Below, piece by piece: positions 7,634 through 17,682 of a DNA stretch of 31,389 nucleotides (the stretch's first letter is position 1; the number at the start of each line of letters is the position of its first letter). The translations under genes were made by a program, and so were the position numbers. This DNA comes from JALYQB01 sp035640155 (lineage in GTDB: Bacteria > Actinomycetota > Actinomycetes > Mycobacteriales > Pseudonocardiaceae), in the NCBI GenBank assembly GCA_035640155.1, contig DASQWR010000237.1, positions 1-31,389 on the forward strand. Direction: 5' to 3'. A model generated the notes under the pieces. The model worked only from the letters and a program-made list of their open reading frames with translations. It had not been told where the DNA came from and ran no database searches.

Positions 7634-8413
7634 GTGAACACTGTCATCGCGGTTCTGGTGCTGGTGCTGCTGATCGGCGGCGGCGCGCTGTACTACCTGC
7701 AGAGCCGCCAGGCGAGCCAGCAGCGCGAGCTGGAGGACGCCCAGGCCGACGCCCGACGGTGGGTGGAGCGCCTCGGCGGTCAGGTGATCAACCTGGTGGG
7801 CACCGACGAGCCGTCCCGGCAGGCCCTTGCGGACGCCTCCGAGCGGTACACCGCAGCCGGCTCGCAGATGGAGTCCGCCCGCACCGCCGTGCAGTGCCGG
7901 CTGGTGACCCAGACCGCTCTCGAAGGGCTGTACTACGTGCGGGCCGCGCGCACCGCGATGGGCCTCGACCCCGGGCCCGAGCTGCCCCAGGTCGCCGGGC
8001 AGGCCGGCGCGGGCACGGTCAGCGAGGAGCGCAACGTCGAGGTCGACGGTCACGGTTACTCTGCCTCTCCCCACCCGAGCGAGCGCACCCCGCACTATTA
8101 CCCGGGCGGGCGGGTCGCGGGTCGACCGGTGCCCCAAGGCTGGTACTCCGAGCCGTGGTGGCGCCCGGCGCTGGTCGCCGGTGCCTGGGGGCTCGGCTCG
8201 GTGCTGCTGTTCTCGACGATGTTCGGCGGTATGGCCGGAGTGCCCTCCCAGGGCGAGTTCGAGCAGGGCATGGACGCTGGCCAGGAGGGCGACGGCGACA
8301 TGGGCGGTGACGGCGGCGACATGGGGGACGCCGGTGGGGGCTACAGCGACATGGGCGGGGGATTCGACGGTGGCGGGTTCGACGGCGGGGGGTTCGACGG
8401 CGGCGGGTTCTAG
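7634..8413 (+). CDS. DUF1542-type membrane-anchored protein with Gly/Phe/Asp tail
   Basis: A 259-residue protein. Residues 1-20 (NTVIAVLVLVLLIGGGALYY) are an N-terminal membrane anchor. An amphipathic helical region follows (ASQQRELEDAQADARRWVER), then ALADASERYTAAGSQMESAR and a conserved-looking core around LVTQTALEGLYYVRAARTAM. A second hydrophobic segment lies near residues 177-200 (ALVAGAWGLGSVLLFSTMFG). The tail is rich in Gly and Asp and ends in four GGGFD-like units. Similar proteins are annotated DUF1542 in Pseudonocardiaceae; the function is unknown. The GTG at 7634 follows an aggagg ribosome-binding site at 7621-7626. Its TAG stop overlaps the stop of nei2 on the other strand. Confidence 0.8.
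   Translation: MNTVIAVLVLVLLIGGGALYYLQSRQASQQRELEDAQADARRWVERLGGQVINLVGTDEPSRQALADASERYTAAGSQMESARTAVQCRLVTQTALEGLYYVRAARTAMGLDPGPELPQVAGQAGAGTVSEERNVEVDGHGYSASPHPSERTPHYYPGGRVAGRPVPQGWYSEPWWRPALVAGAWGLGSVLLFSTMFGGMAGVPSQGEFEQGMDAGQEGDGDMGGDGGDMGDAGGGYSDMGGGFDGGGFDGGGFDGGGF
8355..8410 (+). repeat. In-frame 15-bp repeats encoding GGGFD units
   Basis: About four imperfect copies of a ggcgggttcgacg-like unit code for the GGGFD tail of the DUF1542-type protein. Such coding minisatellites change copy number easily. Confidence 0.7.
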
Positions 8414-9207
8414 GTGCCGGACGGGCGCTGGCAGTACGGACACCAGTAGAGTTTGCGCCCCCCGAGCACGGCGGTCGCCACCGTCGTGCCGCACACCAGG
8501 CACGGTTGTCCCGCACGGCGGTAGACGTAGTGCTCGCGACTTCCGGGGGCCTGCCGCCGGCGGTGCTCGGGGCGCAGGGTGGCGATGCGCCCGCGGCGCA
8601 GCCCGTCGCGCATCAGTGCCACCAGGTCGGCCCACACTGCGTCCCACCCCTCAGCCCCCAGATCCCGCCCCGGGCTCCTCGGATCCAACCGCTGCCGGAA
8701 CAGCACCTCGGCGCGGTAGACGTTGCCGACCCCGGCCAGCACCGACTGATCCATCAGCAGCGCGGCGATCGGGGCGCGAGAGCGGCAGACCCGGACTCGG
8801 GCTCGTCCGGGGTCGGCGTCGCGACGCAGTGGATCCGGGCCGAGCCGCGCGCGCAGGGCGTCCACCTCGACGTCGGTGACCAGCTCGCAGGCGGTGGGTC
8901 CCCGCAGGTCCGACCAGTGGGTGACACCGACCAGGCGCATCCGCACCTGCCCCTGCGGCGGTTGCACCGGCAGCGGCTGGTCGCCGAACGTCCCGTAGAG
9001 CCCGAGGTGGACGTGCACGACGAGGTCTGGGCCGTACACGTGGAACAGGTGCTTGCCCAGTGCCTCGGCTCGCTGCAGGACTCGCCCGTCCACCAGGGCG
9101 GCCGCAGCGGCAAATCGGCCCTGGGGGCTGGAGACCGCTACGGGAGCGCCCACGTAGTGGCGGCGGTGCGCGCGGGCGAGGCGGTGTAGCGTGTGGCCCT
9201 CAGGCAC
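8410..9207 (-). CDS. nei2: Fpg/Nei-family DNA glycosylase (Nei2-like)
   Basis: A 265-residue base-excision repair enzyme. After Met the protein begins PEGHTLHRLA, giving the N-terminal Pro nucleophile and catalytic Glu of the Fpg/Nei family; the PEGHT form is typical of actinobacterial Nei2. The H2TH domain includes LLMDQSVLAGVGNVYRAEVL. The C-terminal zinc finger is C-x2-C-x16-C-x2-C (CLVC...CPYC). It removes oxidised bases such as pyrimidine lesions and cleaves the strand by beta/delta elimination. It lies 24 bp downstream of rpiB in the same direction, matching the Rv2465c-Rv2464c order of M. tuberculosis. Confidence 0.95.
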   Translation of the reverse strand: MPEGHTLHRLARAHRRHYVGAPVAVSSPQGRFAAAAALVDGRVLQRAEALGKHLFHVYGPDLVVHVHLGLYGTFGDQPLPVQPPQGQVRMRLVGVTHWSDLRGPTACELVTDVEVDALRARLGPDPLRRDADPGRARVRVCRSRAPIAALLMDQSVLAGVGNVYRAEVLFRQRLDPRSPGRDLGAEGWDAVWADLVALMRDGLRRGRIATLRPEHRRRQAPGSREHYVYRRAGQPCLVCGTTVATAVLGGRKLYWCPYCQRPSGT

Positions 9208-9231
9208 CCCCGAACCCTACATAGCTGACGA

Positions 9232-9705
9232 TCAGGAGCGCGGCAACTCGGGAGGCTCACCGGTGGACTCGTACTGGGTGATCTGCGCGAGGCGGCGGGA
9301 GTGCCGCTCCCCCCCGTCGAACGGGGTGCTCAGGAACGCCTCGACGATCCGCTCCGCCTCGGCGGGACTGTGCATCCGCGCCCCGAGGCCGATCACCTGG
9401 GCGTCGTTGTGCTCCCGGGCCAGCGTGGCGATCTCGGTGTTCCAGGCCAGCGCCGCGCGGCAGCCGGGGACCTTGTTCGCCGCGATCTGTTCCCCGTTGC
9501 CGGAACCGCCGAGCACGATGCCGAGGCTGCCGGTGTTCGCCACCACCCGCCTGGCGGTCTCGATGCAGAACGGCGGGTAGTCGTCTTCGGGGTCGAAGGT
9601 CTCGGGGCCGACATCCACGACCTCATGCCCGAGACTGGCCAGATGCTGGACCAGGTGGACCTTGAGCTCGAAGCCGGCGTGGTCGGATCCCAGGTAGACG
9701 CGCAC
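9232..9705 (-). CDS. rpiB: Ribose-5-phosphate isomerase B
   Basis: A 157-residue RpiB/LacAB-family isomerase of the pentose phosphate pathway, interconverting ribose 5-phosphate and ribulose 5-phosphate. It shows VYLGSDHAGFELK at the N-terminus, HEVVDVGPET and GIVLGGSGNGEQIAANKVPG. In the last motif Glu stands where E. coli RpiB has the catalytic Cys region, as in M. tuberculosis RpiB, where a Glu acts as base. NTEIATLAREHNDAQVIGLG completes the phosphate and substrate site. The GTG start at 9705 is chosen because the family begins directly with this strand. It is transcribed away from the MBL gene and forms an operon with nei2. Confidence 0.95.
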   Translation of the reverse strand: MRVYLGSDHAGFELKVHLVQHLASLGHEVVDVGPETFDPEDDYPPFCIETARRVVANTGSLGIVLGGSGNGEQIAANKVPGCRAALAWNTEIATLAREHNDAQVIGLGARMHSPAEAERIVEAFLSTPFDGGERHSRRLAQITQYESTGEPPELPRS

Positions 9706-9866
9706 GGCGCCAGAGGATGCCACACCGAGCCGGTGGCCGGGGTGGACGGGGTGGAGAAGCAATCGCCGGCGGCAACGGTGGGCAGCCAGCGGGATGAACA
9801 CGGCCTCCCCCAACGGCGCGACGTTGTGCGCGCACGCAGCCCGCTGCGGGACGGGATGCTGGGGGC

Positions 9867-10736
9867 ATGACCGCAAGGAGTGACCGCTGGATCGAGGTGG
9901 GCGACGGGGTGCTGGTGCGCCGGCACGCCGAGCTGGACCTGTCCACCGGTTTGGTGCTGGGCGAGCGGTCGTGCGTGGTGGTGGACACCCGAGGGGATCC
10001 CGCGCAGGGCGCCGAGTTCGCCGCAGCGGTCCGGAAGGTGACCTCGCTGCCCTGGTTGGTGGTGTTGACGCACGCCCATTTCGATCATTGCCTGGGCACG
10101 TCGGCGTTCCTCCCGACCGTCGTGTGGGCACACCGGGGCTGCCGGGTGGACCTGGCCCGCGGTGGCGCGGCCCAGCACGGCGAGGCGCTGGCCTGGCACC
10201 GGGCGCAGGGCCGCCACGGCGTCGTCCCGCTGGTCGAGCCGGTACTGCCGGACCGCGTGGTGGATACCCGCGTCGAGCTCGATCTCGGTGCCCGCCGGGT
10301 GCTGCTCGCCCACCTCGGTGCCGGGCACACCGATCACGACGTCGTCGTCGGGATCCCGGACGCGCGCATGCTGTTCGCCGGGGACCTCGTCGAGCAGGGC
10401 GCCCCGCCTGCCTTCGAGGATGCCCATCCGCTGCACTGGCCGGCCACCCTCACCGCCGTGCTCGCGCTGGGCGCCGCCGTCGTGATACCCGGCCACGGCG
10501 AGCCGGTGGACGCCGGGTTCGTGACCGCGCAGCGCGACGAGCTCGCGGAGCTGGCCGCATTGTGCCGGGGGGTGCACAACGGAGAGTACGGAGCGCACGC
10601 AGCACTCGCTCGCTCCCCCTTCGACGAGGCGACGACCAGGACAGCGCTGGCCCGCGCCGGCAACCCCGGGGTGTCCCCGCTCCGTCCTCAGGAGGACGCT
10701 GCTGACGACGAGGGAGGGCTCGGATGCACAGAGTGA
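9867..10736 (+). CDS. MBL-fold metallo-hydrolase
   Basis: A 289-residue metallo-beta-lactamase-fold protein with the metal-binding motif HAHFDH (His69, His71, Asp73, His74), a second His in GAGHTDHDVV, an Asp in FAGDLVEQGAPP and a last His in IPGHGEPVDAGFV. Two zinc or iron ions should be bound. The family includes glyoxalase II-like and lactonase-like hydrolases; no motif here fixes the substrate. It has no M. tuberculosis counterpart at this position, where the mycothiol-linked Rv2466c lies between rpiB and pepN. Its last 13 bp overlap the start of the lipoprotein gene, implying coupled translation. Confidence 0.88.
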   Translation: MTARSDRWIEVGDGVLVRRHAELDLSTGLVLGERSCVVVDTRGDPAQGAEFAAAVRKVTSLPWLVVLTHAHFDHCLGTSAFLPTVVWAHRGCRVDLARGGAAQHGEALAWHRAQGRHGVVPLVEPVLPDRVVDTRVELDLGARRVLLAHLGAGHTDHDVVVGIPDARMLFAGDLVEQGAPPAFEDAHPLHWPATLTAVLALGAAVVIPGHGEPVDAGFVTAQRDELAELAALCRGVHNGEYGAHAALARSPFDEATTRTALARAGNPGVSPLRPQEDAADDEGGLGCTE

Positions 10737-11224
10737 TCCTGGGGCTGCTGGTCGGCGTCGCGATGCTGGCAGTCGGGTGTGGCGGTAACTTCGACCCGCC
10801 CGCCAGCGCCGGCTCGGATGCCACTGCGGACGATCAGGCGGCCGACATCGTGGCCACTGCCGAGCAGCGGCTCGGGGCGAGCTTCGCCGGCGGATTCCTC
10901 GACCAGGCGGGCGATGTGGTGGTGCTCACCACCGACCCGGCGGACCGCGACGCGGTGCGGACGCTCGGCGCGCAACCGAAGGTCGTCGAGCACAGCATGG
11001 CCGAGCTCGAGGACTGGAAGGAGCGGGTCGGTGCAGCGCTCGGCCCGCAGCCACCGGCTGCGGTGACCACCTGGGGAGTGGACGTGCAGCGCAATGCCGT
11101 GGCCGTCAGCGTGCTGCGCGGTGAGCCGGTGCCGGCAGAGCTCCAGCAGGTCGTCGACCAGGCCGCCGGTGCGGTCGTGCTCACCGAGGCTCAGGGCCCG
11201 GTCGTGCCGCTGCCCGCACCCTGA
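10724..11224 (+). CDS. Lipoprotein resembling a protease prodomain
   Basis: A 166-residue exported lipoprotein. The signal peptide HRVILGLLVGVAMLAVGCGG carries a lipobox (LAVGC) with lipidated Cys near residue 19. The mature part contains RLGASFAGGFLDQAGDVVVL, TTDPADRDAVRTLGAQPKVV and VTTWGVDVQRNAVAVSV. This order and spacing resemble the propeptide of streptogrisin/alpha-lytic-type S1 proteases, where it folds and inhibits the protease. Here the protein stops before any catalytic domain. A surface-anchored folding helper or inhibitor is one possible role; this is inference. The start lies inside the MBL gene, so the two are co-translated. pepN follows after 82 bp. Confidence 0.75.
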   Translation: MHRVILGLLVGVAMLAVGCGGNFDPPASAGSDATADDQAADIVATAEQRLGASFAGGFLDQAGDVVVLTTDPADRDAVRTLGAQPKVVEHSMAELEDWKERVGAALGPQPPAAVTTWGVDVQRNAVAVSVLRGEPVPAELQQVVDQAAGAVVLTEAQGPVVPLPAP

Positions 11225-11306
11225 GCACCTTCTCGGCTGCGCCTGCCGCCTGGGCCGTGATTGGATCGGGAGAGCCGCGTTCCCGACCCGACAGAGGTGT
11301 GCACCC

Positions 11307-13897
<2,591 letters not shown>

Positions 13898-13901
<4 letters not shown>

Positions 13902-14461
13902 GCGGAACCGGCATGGTCAGCAGGAGGACCGGCATGGTCAGCGGGACCGGCATGGTCGGCGAGCACCCGCAGCCCGGAGGTGAGCCCACCCGCGAGGTCA
14001 CCCTTCTTGAAGGAGGCCACCATGTCCTGCACCGCGAGCTCGCACCCGCTGTCGGCGAGCCGGCGGCTCGACTCGGCCCCGGTGACGATCTCCAGCACCC
14101 GCTGACCCGGTGAGACCGCGACGAGCACGCCGTCCGGTGCGCGGGGACCGATCGAGGCATGCAGCGCCTCTGCACGAGCGCGGGTGTCCTCGCCGAGGTC
14201 GCCGAGGTAGACGCTGAAGTGCAGCCCGGTGGTGCGCTCGGCGAGGGTGAGCGCCTCGTCCAGCGCGGCGAGCTGCGGGACGCTGAACGGCAGAGTGCGC
14301 TGTGGCGGCACCACCGCCCGGGCGGCGGACACCCGCCCCGATGCGAGCTGGACGGCGCCTGAACCAGGATCGCGCTCGGCCTCATCCGCTTGCTCGGCCT
14401 CACCCTCGTGCTCGGCCTCACCCTCGTGCTCGGGCTCAAGCGCGCGATCACCAGCTGCCAC
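13898..14461 (-). CDS. DUF5130 protein
   Basis: A 187-residue protein. The core SVPQLAALDEALTLAERTTG, LHFSVYLGDLGEDTRARAEA and GVLVAVSPGQRVLEIVTGAE resembles the DUF5130 family (Rv2468c), which is related to TPM-like folds. Upstream lies an acidic low-complexity segment (EHEGEAEHEGEAEQADEAE) coded by 18-bp repeats; at the C-terminus come three ADHAG units coded by a 15-bp repeat. I place the start at GTG 14461, overlapping the ctaJ stop by about 14 bp; a start at 14527 would overlap it by 80 bp. The function is unknown, but it sits directly downstream of ctaJ, as in mycobacteria. Confidence 0.85.
13907..13960. repeat. 15-bp motif in three copies (accggcatggtcagc)
   Basis: Copies at 13907-13921, 13928-13942 and 13946-13960 on the plus strand. 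Read on the minus strand they encode the ADHAG units at the C-terminus of the DUF5130 protein. Confidence 0.85.
14395..14438. repeat. 18-bp tandem repeat coding the acidic EHEGEA segment
   Basis: Two near-perfect copies of cctcaccctcgtgctcgg plus a partial third. On the minus strand this gives the EHEGEA repeats near the N-terminus of the DUF5130 protein. Confidence 0.8.
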
Positions 14462-14687
14462 CAGCGCCTCCCCGGGCCGTGCGGATCGTCCGGTCGAGCT
14501 CGGCGGGGGCTCGGGAGCCGACGGCATCCGGGGTGGCCGTCCACCACACCGGCGGGTGCTCCCAGTCCTGATCCGGTCGGTAGCGCGGGGCCCGGGCGAA
14601 CTTCGGCCGTAACGTCAGCAGGGCCAGCACGCCGAGAATGGCGAGTGGCACCAGCACGAGGAGCAGCACGCTTTCCACGGCGGTCAC
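14448..14687 (-). CDS. ctaJ: Cytochrome aa3 oxidase subunit CtaJ
   Basis: A 79-residue protein with one N-terminal membrane helix (SVLLLVLVPLAILGVLALLT). A conserved cytoplasmic part begins RPKFARAPRYRPDQDW and continues EHPPVWWTATP. This matches the small CtaJ subunit reported in the mycobacterial III2-IV2 respiratory supercomplex, and the position between an HNH gene and a DUF5130 gene equals the Rv2468A/MSMEG_4693 locus (from memory). It is a small accessory subunit with no known catalytic residue. It is co-directional with the HNH gene (25-bp gap) and overlaps the DUF5130 start. Confidence 0.85.
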   Translation of the reverse strand: MTAVESVLLLVLVPLAILGVLALLTLRPKFARAPRYRPDQDWEHPPVWWTATPDAVGSRAPAELDRTIRTARGGAGGSW

Positions 14688-14712
14688 GGTAACCGATCAG
14701 GTCGCCTGCCGA

Positions 14713-15231
14713 TCAGGCCACCTGCTCCCCCAGGTACGGCAGCCACTGCGGGTCCGCGTCGGGCACCGTCGCCAGCAGCCGCCAGTGCCGCCCGCGCGGA
14801 GGCCGCGGGGCGACCCGAAGCCGCCAGCCCAGCTCGGCGAGGAGCCGGTCGGCCTTGCGGTGGTTGCACCGCGCACAACACGCCACGCAGTTCTCCCAGC
14901 AGTGCTCCCCACCCCGGCTGCGAGGTACCACATGGTCGATCGTCTCGGCACGGGACCCGCAGTAGGCGCACCGGTGACGGTCGCGCCGCATCAGCGCGGC
15001 GCGGCTCATCGGCATCCGCGCCCGGTAGGGCACCCGGACGAATGTCCGCAGCCTGATCACCGACGGTGCGACCACGCTGTTCCCGACAGAGTGCAGCACC
15101 AGCCCGGTCGCGTCCCCGTGCACCACGTCGGCCTTGCCGCAGACCACCAGGACGATCGCTCGGCGCAGCGGTAGCGCGGTGAGGGGCTCGAAGGTGGCGT
15201 TGAGCAGCAGGACTCGGCGGCGACCCCACAC
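14713..15231 (-). CDS. HNH endonuclease
   Basis: A protein of about 172 residues. The N-terminal part RVLLLNATFEPLTALPLRRA with VLVVCGKADVVHG is typical of the actinobacterial HNH family of Rv2469c. The HNH domain follows: RDRHRCAYCGSRAETIDHVV, then PRSRGGEHCWENCVACCARC and NHRKADR. It contains two CxxC zinc ligand pairs and the His-Asn-His residues (DHV...EN...NHRK). It is predicted to nick or cut DNA, but the physiological role of this widespread family is unknown. The start is uncertain: GTG at 15231 just before the conserved part is preferred. GTG at 15435 would add 68 residues, including a peptide coded by the 21-bp repeat. Confidence 0.88.
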   Translation of the reverse strand: MWGRRRVLLLNATFEPLTALPLRRAIVLVVCGKADVVHGDATGLVLHSVGNSVVAPSVIRLRTFVRVPYRARMPMSRAALMRRDRHRCAYCGSRAETIDHVVPRSRGGEHCWENCVACCARCNHRKADRLLAELGWRLRVAPRPPRGRHWRLLATVPDADPQWLPYLGEQVA

Positions 15232-15567
15232 CGGGGGTCCCGGTGGCGTGCCGAAGGATCCAGCGCTGTCCTCGAACGACACGGCCCTGCCCTCGAACGA
15301 CACTGCCCTGCCCTCGAATGACACAGCGTCGATCAGGGTCCGGTCGGTCAGCAGCGGAGGGGGGACGGGACGCGAGCCACTGCGCCGGGTCGCCCGGGCC
15401 GGGGCGCCCTCCGCGCTGGGTTGTCGGTACCGCACGCGACCACCTCCGCCATGAGCGGATCCAGTCCACCATGGAACGGCCCGTTTCCGCACGTATGAAC
15501 GGCAACCTGTCGACGAGGTGCCCGGGACGTCGCGGTGAACGGAGAAGCCGGTGGCTATCGTCGTCCG
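15232..15567. other. Divergent intergenic region between HNH and S9 genes
   Basis: This 336-bp region should hold promoters for both genes. Its main visible content is the 21-bp tandem repeat at 15266-15328. Frames across it are open on the minus strand, but the encoded peptide (VSFEGRA repeated) looks like translated repeat rather than protein. I see no RNA gene. Confidence 0.5.
15266..15328. repeat. Three tandem copies of a 21-bp motif
   Basis: Copies at 15266-15286, 15287-15307 and 15308-15328 share ctgccctcgaacgacac (minus strand gtgtcgttcgagggcag). The first differs by one base in ctgtcc, the third by one base in gaatgac. Each copy holds a ttcga/tcgaa half-palindrome. They lie between the divergent HNH and S9 peptidase genes, 35-100 bp before the preferred HNH start. 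Regular 21-bp spacing places each unit on the same face of the helix, as expected for cooperative protein binding; expansion of a mobile or slipping motif is equally possible. Confidence 0.85.
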
Positions 15568-17682
15568 GTGAGCTACCCCGATGCGCCGCGCCTTGACCTG
15601 GTGGAGCAGCTGCACGGCCATCCCATCGCCGATCCCTACCGGTATCTGGAGGATCCCGGCGACCCGCGCACCGTGGCGTGGTCGGGCGAGCAGGACGTGC
15701 TCACCCGGGAGAGGCTCGACGCGTTCCCAGGCCGGGCGGCAGTGGGCGCCGAGCTCACCCGCCTGTTCGCCGCCGGGGCGGTGTCGGTGCCGATGTGGCG
15801 GGCCGGCCGGGAGTTCTTCACCCGCCGGATGCCGGGCGCGGAGCACGCGGTGCTGCACGTCCGGGAGGCGGATGGGACCGAACACACGCTGCTGGACGTC
15901 ACGGCGCTCGACCCGTCCGGGTTGACCACACTGGACTCCTGGGCGCCCAGCGTGGAGGGCGACCGGCTTGCCTACCAGCTCTCGGTCGGTGGCGACGAGG
16001 AGTCCCTGCTGCACGTGCTCGACGTCCTCACCGGCGAGCGGATCGACGGTCCGATCGACCGGTGCCGTTACTCCCCCGTCGCCTGGGTCCCCGGCGGGAC
16101 GGAGCTCTACTACGTCCGCCGCCTGGCCCCCGGGGACGTGCCGCCCGGAGAGGAGCAGTTCCACCGCCGGGTGTGGTTGCACCGGGTGGGCGCCGATCCG
16201 GGGGACGACGTGCTGGTGCACGGCGAGGGCCTGGATCCCACCAACTACTACGGCGTGCGCTGCTCGACCGACGGCCGGTGGCTGGTGGTGGATGCCTCCG
16301 CCGGCACCGCGCCGCGCGACTCGGTGTGGATCGCGGACCGGCACGGCTGCGGGCAGCTGGTCGAGGTGCTCACCGAGGCCGACGCCGCGCGCTGCAGCGC
16401 CTGGGTGGGCCGCGACGGACGGCTGTTCCTGAACACCACCCTCGACGCCCCGCGCGGGCGGCTCTGCGTGGCCGACCCGACTCGCCCGCGCCCGAAGCAC
16501 TGGACCGAGCTCGTCGCCGAGGACCCGGACTCGGTGCTCGGCGGGGTGCGCTGGCTGGAGGACCCGGCGGGCGGGGAGCCGCTGCTCGTCGTGGCACGCA
16601 CCCGGCACGCGCTGGCCGAGCTACACCTGCACGCCGCCGCCGACGGCACGCACCGCGGCACCGTCCCGTTGCCGGGGGCCGGGTCGCTCACCGGACTGTC
16701 CACCGCGGACGAGCTGACCGCGGGGCAGCAGGGCCGGGTGTGGATCGGCTGGACCGACTTCGTCACCCCGCCGTGCGTGCACGGTCACCGGCTCGGTGGC
16801 GACACCACCCTCGTCCAACCGGCCCCCGGCGCGGTGGACCTGCCGGCCGTGCACACCCGGCAGGTCTGCTACCGCTCCACCGACGGCACGATGATCCGGA
16901 TGTTCGTCGTCGCTCCGGCAGCGCCGGGCTCCGCTGCCAAGCCGGACCGCCCCTGCCCGACCCTGCTCACCGGCTACGGCGGCTTCGCGCTCTCCCGGGC
17001 GCCCGGCTACACCGCCTCGGCGCTGGCGTGGGTGGCGGCCGGCGGGGTGTGGGCATTGGCGTCGCTGCGCGGCGGCGCCGAGGAGGGTGAGGACTGGCAC
17101 CGCGCCGGCATGCGCGAGCACAAGCACCGCGTCTTCGAGGATTTCCACTCGGCGGCCGAGGCGCTGTACCGCGAGGGGTGGACCACCCCCGGACAGCTCG
17201 CCGTCACCGGTGGGTCCAACGGTGGCCTGCTGGTCGGCGTCGCACTCACCCAGCGACCGGAGCTCTACCGCGCAGTGGTGTGCTCGGCACCGCTGCTGGA
17301 CATGGTGCGCTACGAGCTGTTCTCCCTCGGGCGTACCTGGAGCGACGAGTACGGCACCGCCGCAGACCCGACCGAACTGGAGTGGCTGCTCGGCTACTCC
17401 CCGTACCATGCGGTGCGGTGCGGCATCGCGTACCCGGCGGTGCTGTTCACGGTGTTCGACGCCGACACCCGGGTCGACCCGCTGCACGCCCGCAAGATGT
17501 GTGCGGCACTGCAACACGCCACCGCAGCCGCGCCGGACATCTCTCCGGTGCTGATCCGCCGGGAGATCGACGCGGGGCACGCGGCACGCTCGGTCTCCCG
17601 CACCGTCGCGCTGGCCGTCGACCAGCTCACCTTCCTCGCCCGGCACACCGGGCTCGACCTGACAGACCTGGGACGACCGTGA
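15568..17682 (+). CDS. Prolyl oligopeptidase-family serine peptidase (S9)
   Basis: A 704-residue cytoplasmic-type S9A peptidase with no signal peptide. The N-terminus HGHPIADPYRYLEDPGDPRT is the S9A signature. A beta-propeller domain follows to about residue 430. The alpha/beta-hydrolase domain carries TGGSNGGLLVGV (Ser near residue 550), FDADTRVDPLHARK (Asp near 634) and IDAGHAARSV (His near 671), completing the triad. It cleaves short peptides after Pro. The start is GTG 15568 (SYPDAPRLD); GTG 15535 in frame is an alternative. It overlaps the MscS start by 4 bp. The pair is absent from the M. tuberculosis block at this point. Confidence 0.95.
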   Translation: MSYPDAPRLDLVEQLHGHPIADPYRYLEDPGDPRTVAWSGEQDVLTRERLDAFPGRAAVGAELTRLFAAGAVSVPMWRAGREFFTRRMPGAEHAVLHVREADGTEHTLLDVTALDPSGLTTLDSWAPSVEGDRLAYQLSVGGDEESLLHVLDVLTGERIDGPIDRCRYSPVAWVPGGTELYYVRRLAPGDVPPGEEQFHRRVWLHRVGADPGDDVLVHGEGLDPTNYYGVRCSTDGRWLVVDASAGTAPRDSVWIADRHGCGQLVEVLTEADAARCSAWVGRDGRLFLNTTLDAPRGRLCVADPTRPRPKHWTELVAEDPDSVLGGVRWLEDPAGGEPLLVVARTRHALAELHLHAAADGTHRGTVPLPGAGSLTGLSTADELTAGQQGRVWIGWTDFVTPPCVHGHRLGGDTTLVQPAPGAVDLPAVHTRQVCYRSTDGTMIRMFVVAPAAPGSAAKPDRPCPTLLTGYGGFALSRAPGYTASALAWVAAGGVWALASLRGGAEEGEDWHRAGMREHKHRVFEDFHSAAEALYREGWTTPGQLAVTGGSNGGLLVGVALTQRPELYRAVVCSAPLLDMVRYELFSLGRTWSDEYGTAADPTELEWLLGYSPYHAVRCGIAYPAVLFTVFDADTRVDPLHARKMCAALQHATAAAPDISPVLIRREIDAGHAARSVSRTVALAVDQLTFLARHTGLDLTDLGRP

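Noticed and set aside
15266..15328. CRISPR array
   Set aside because: The 21-bp units are directly tandem with no spacers between them.
15232..15435. Longer start of the HNH gene including repeated VSFEGRA
   Set aside because: The extra peptide is the translated 21-bp repeat and precedes the conserved family start; kept only as an alternative.
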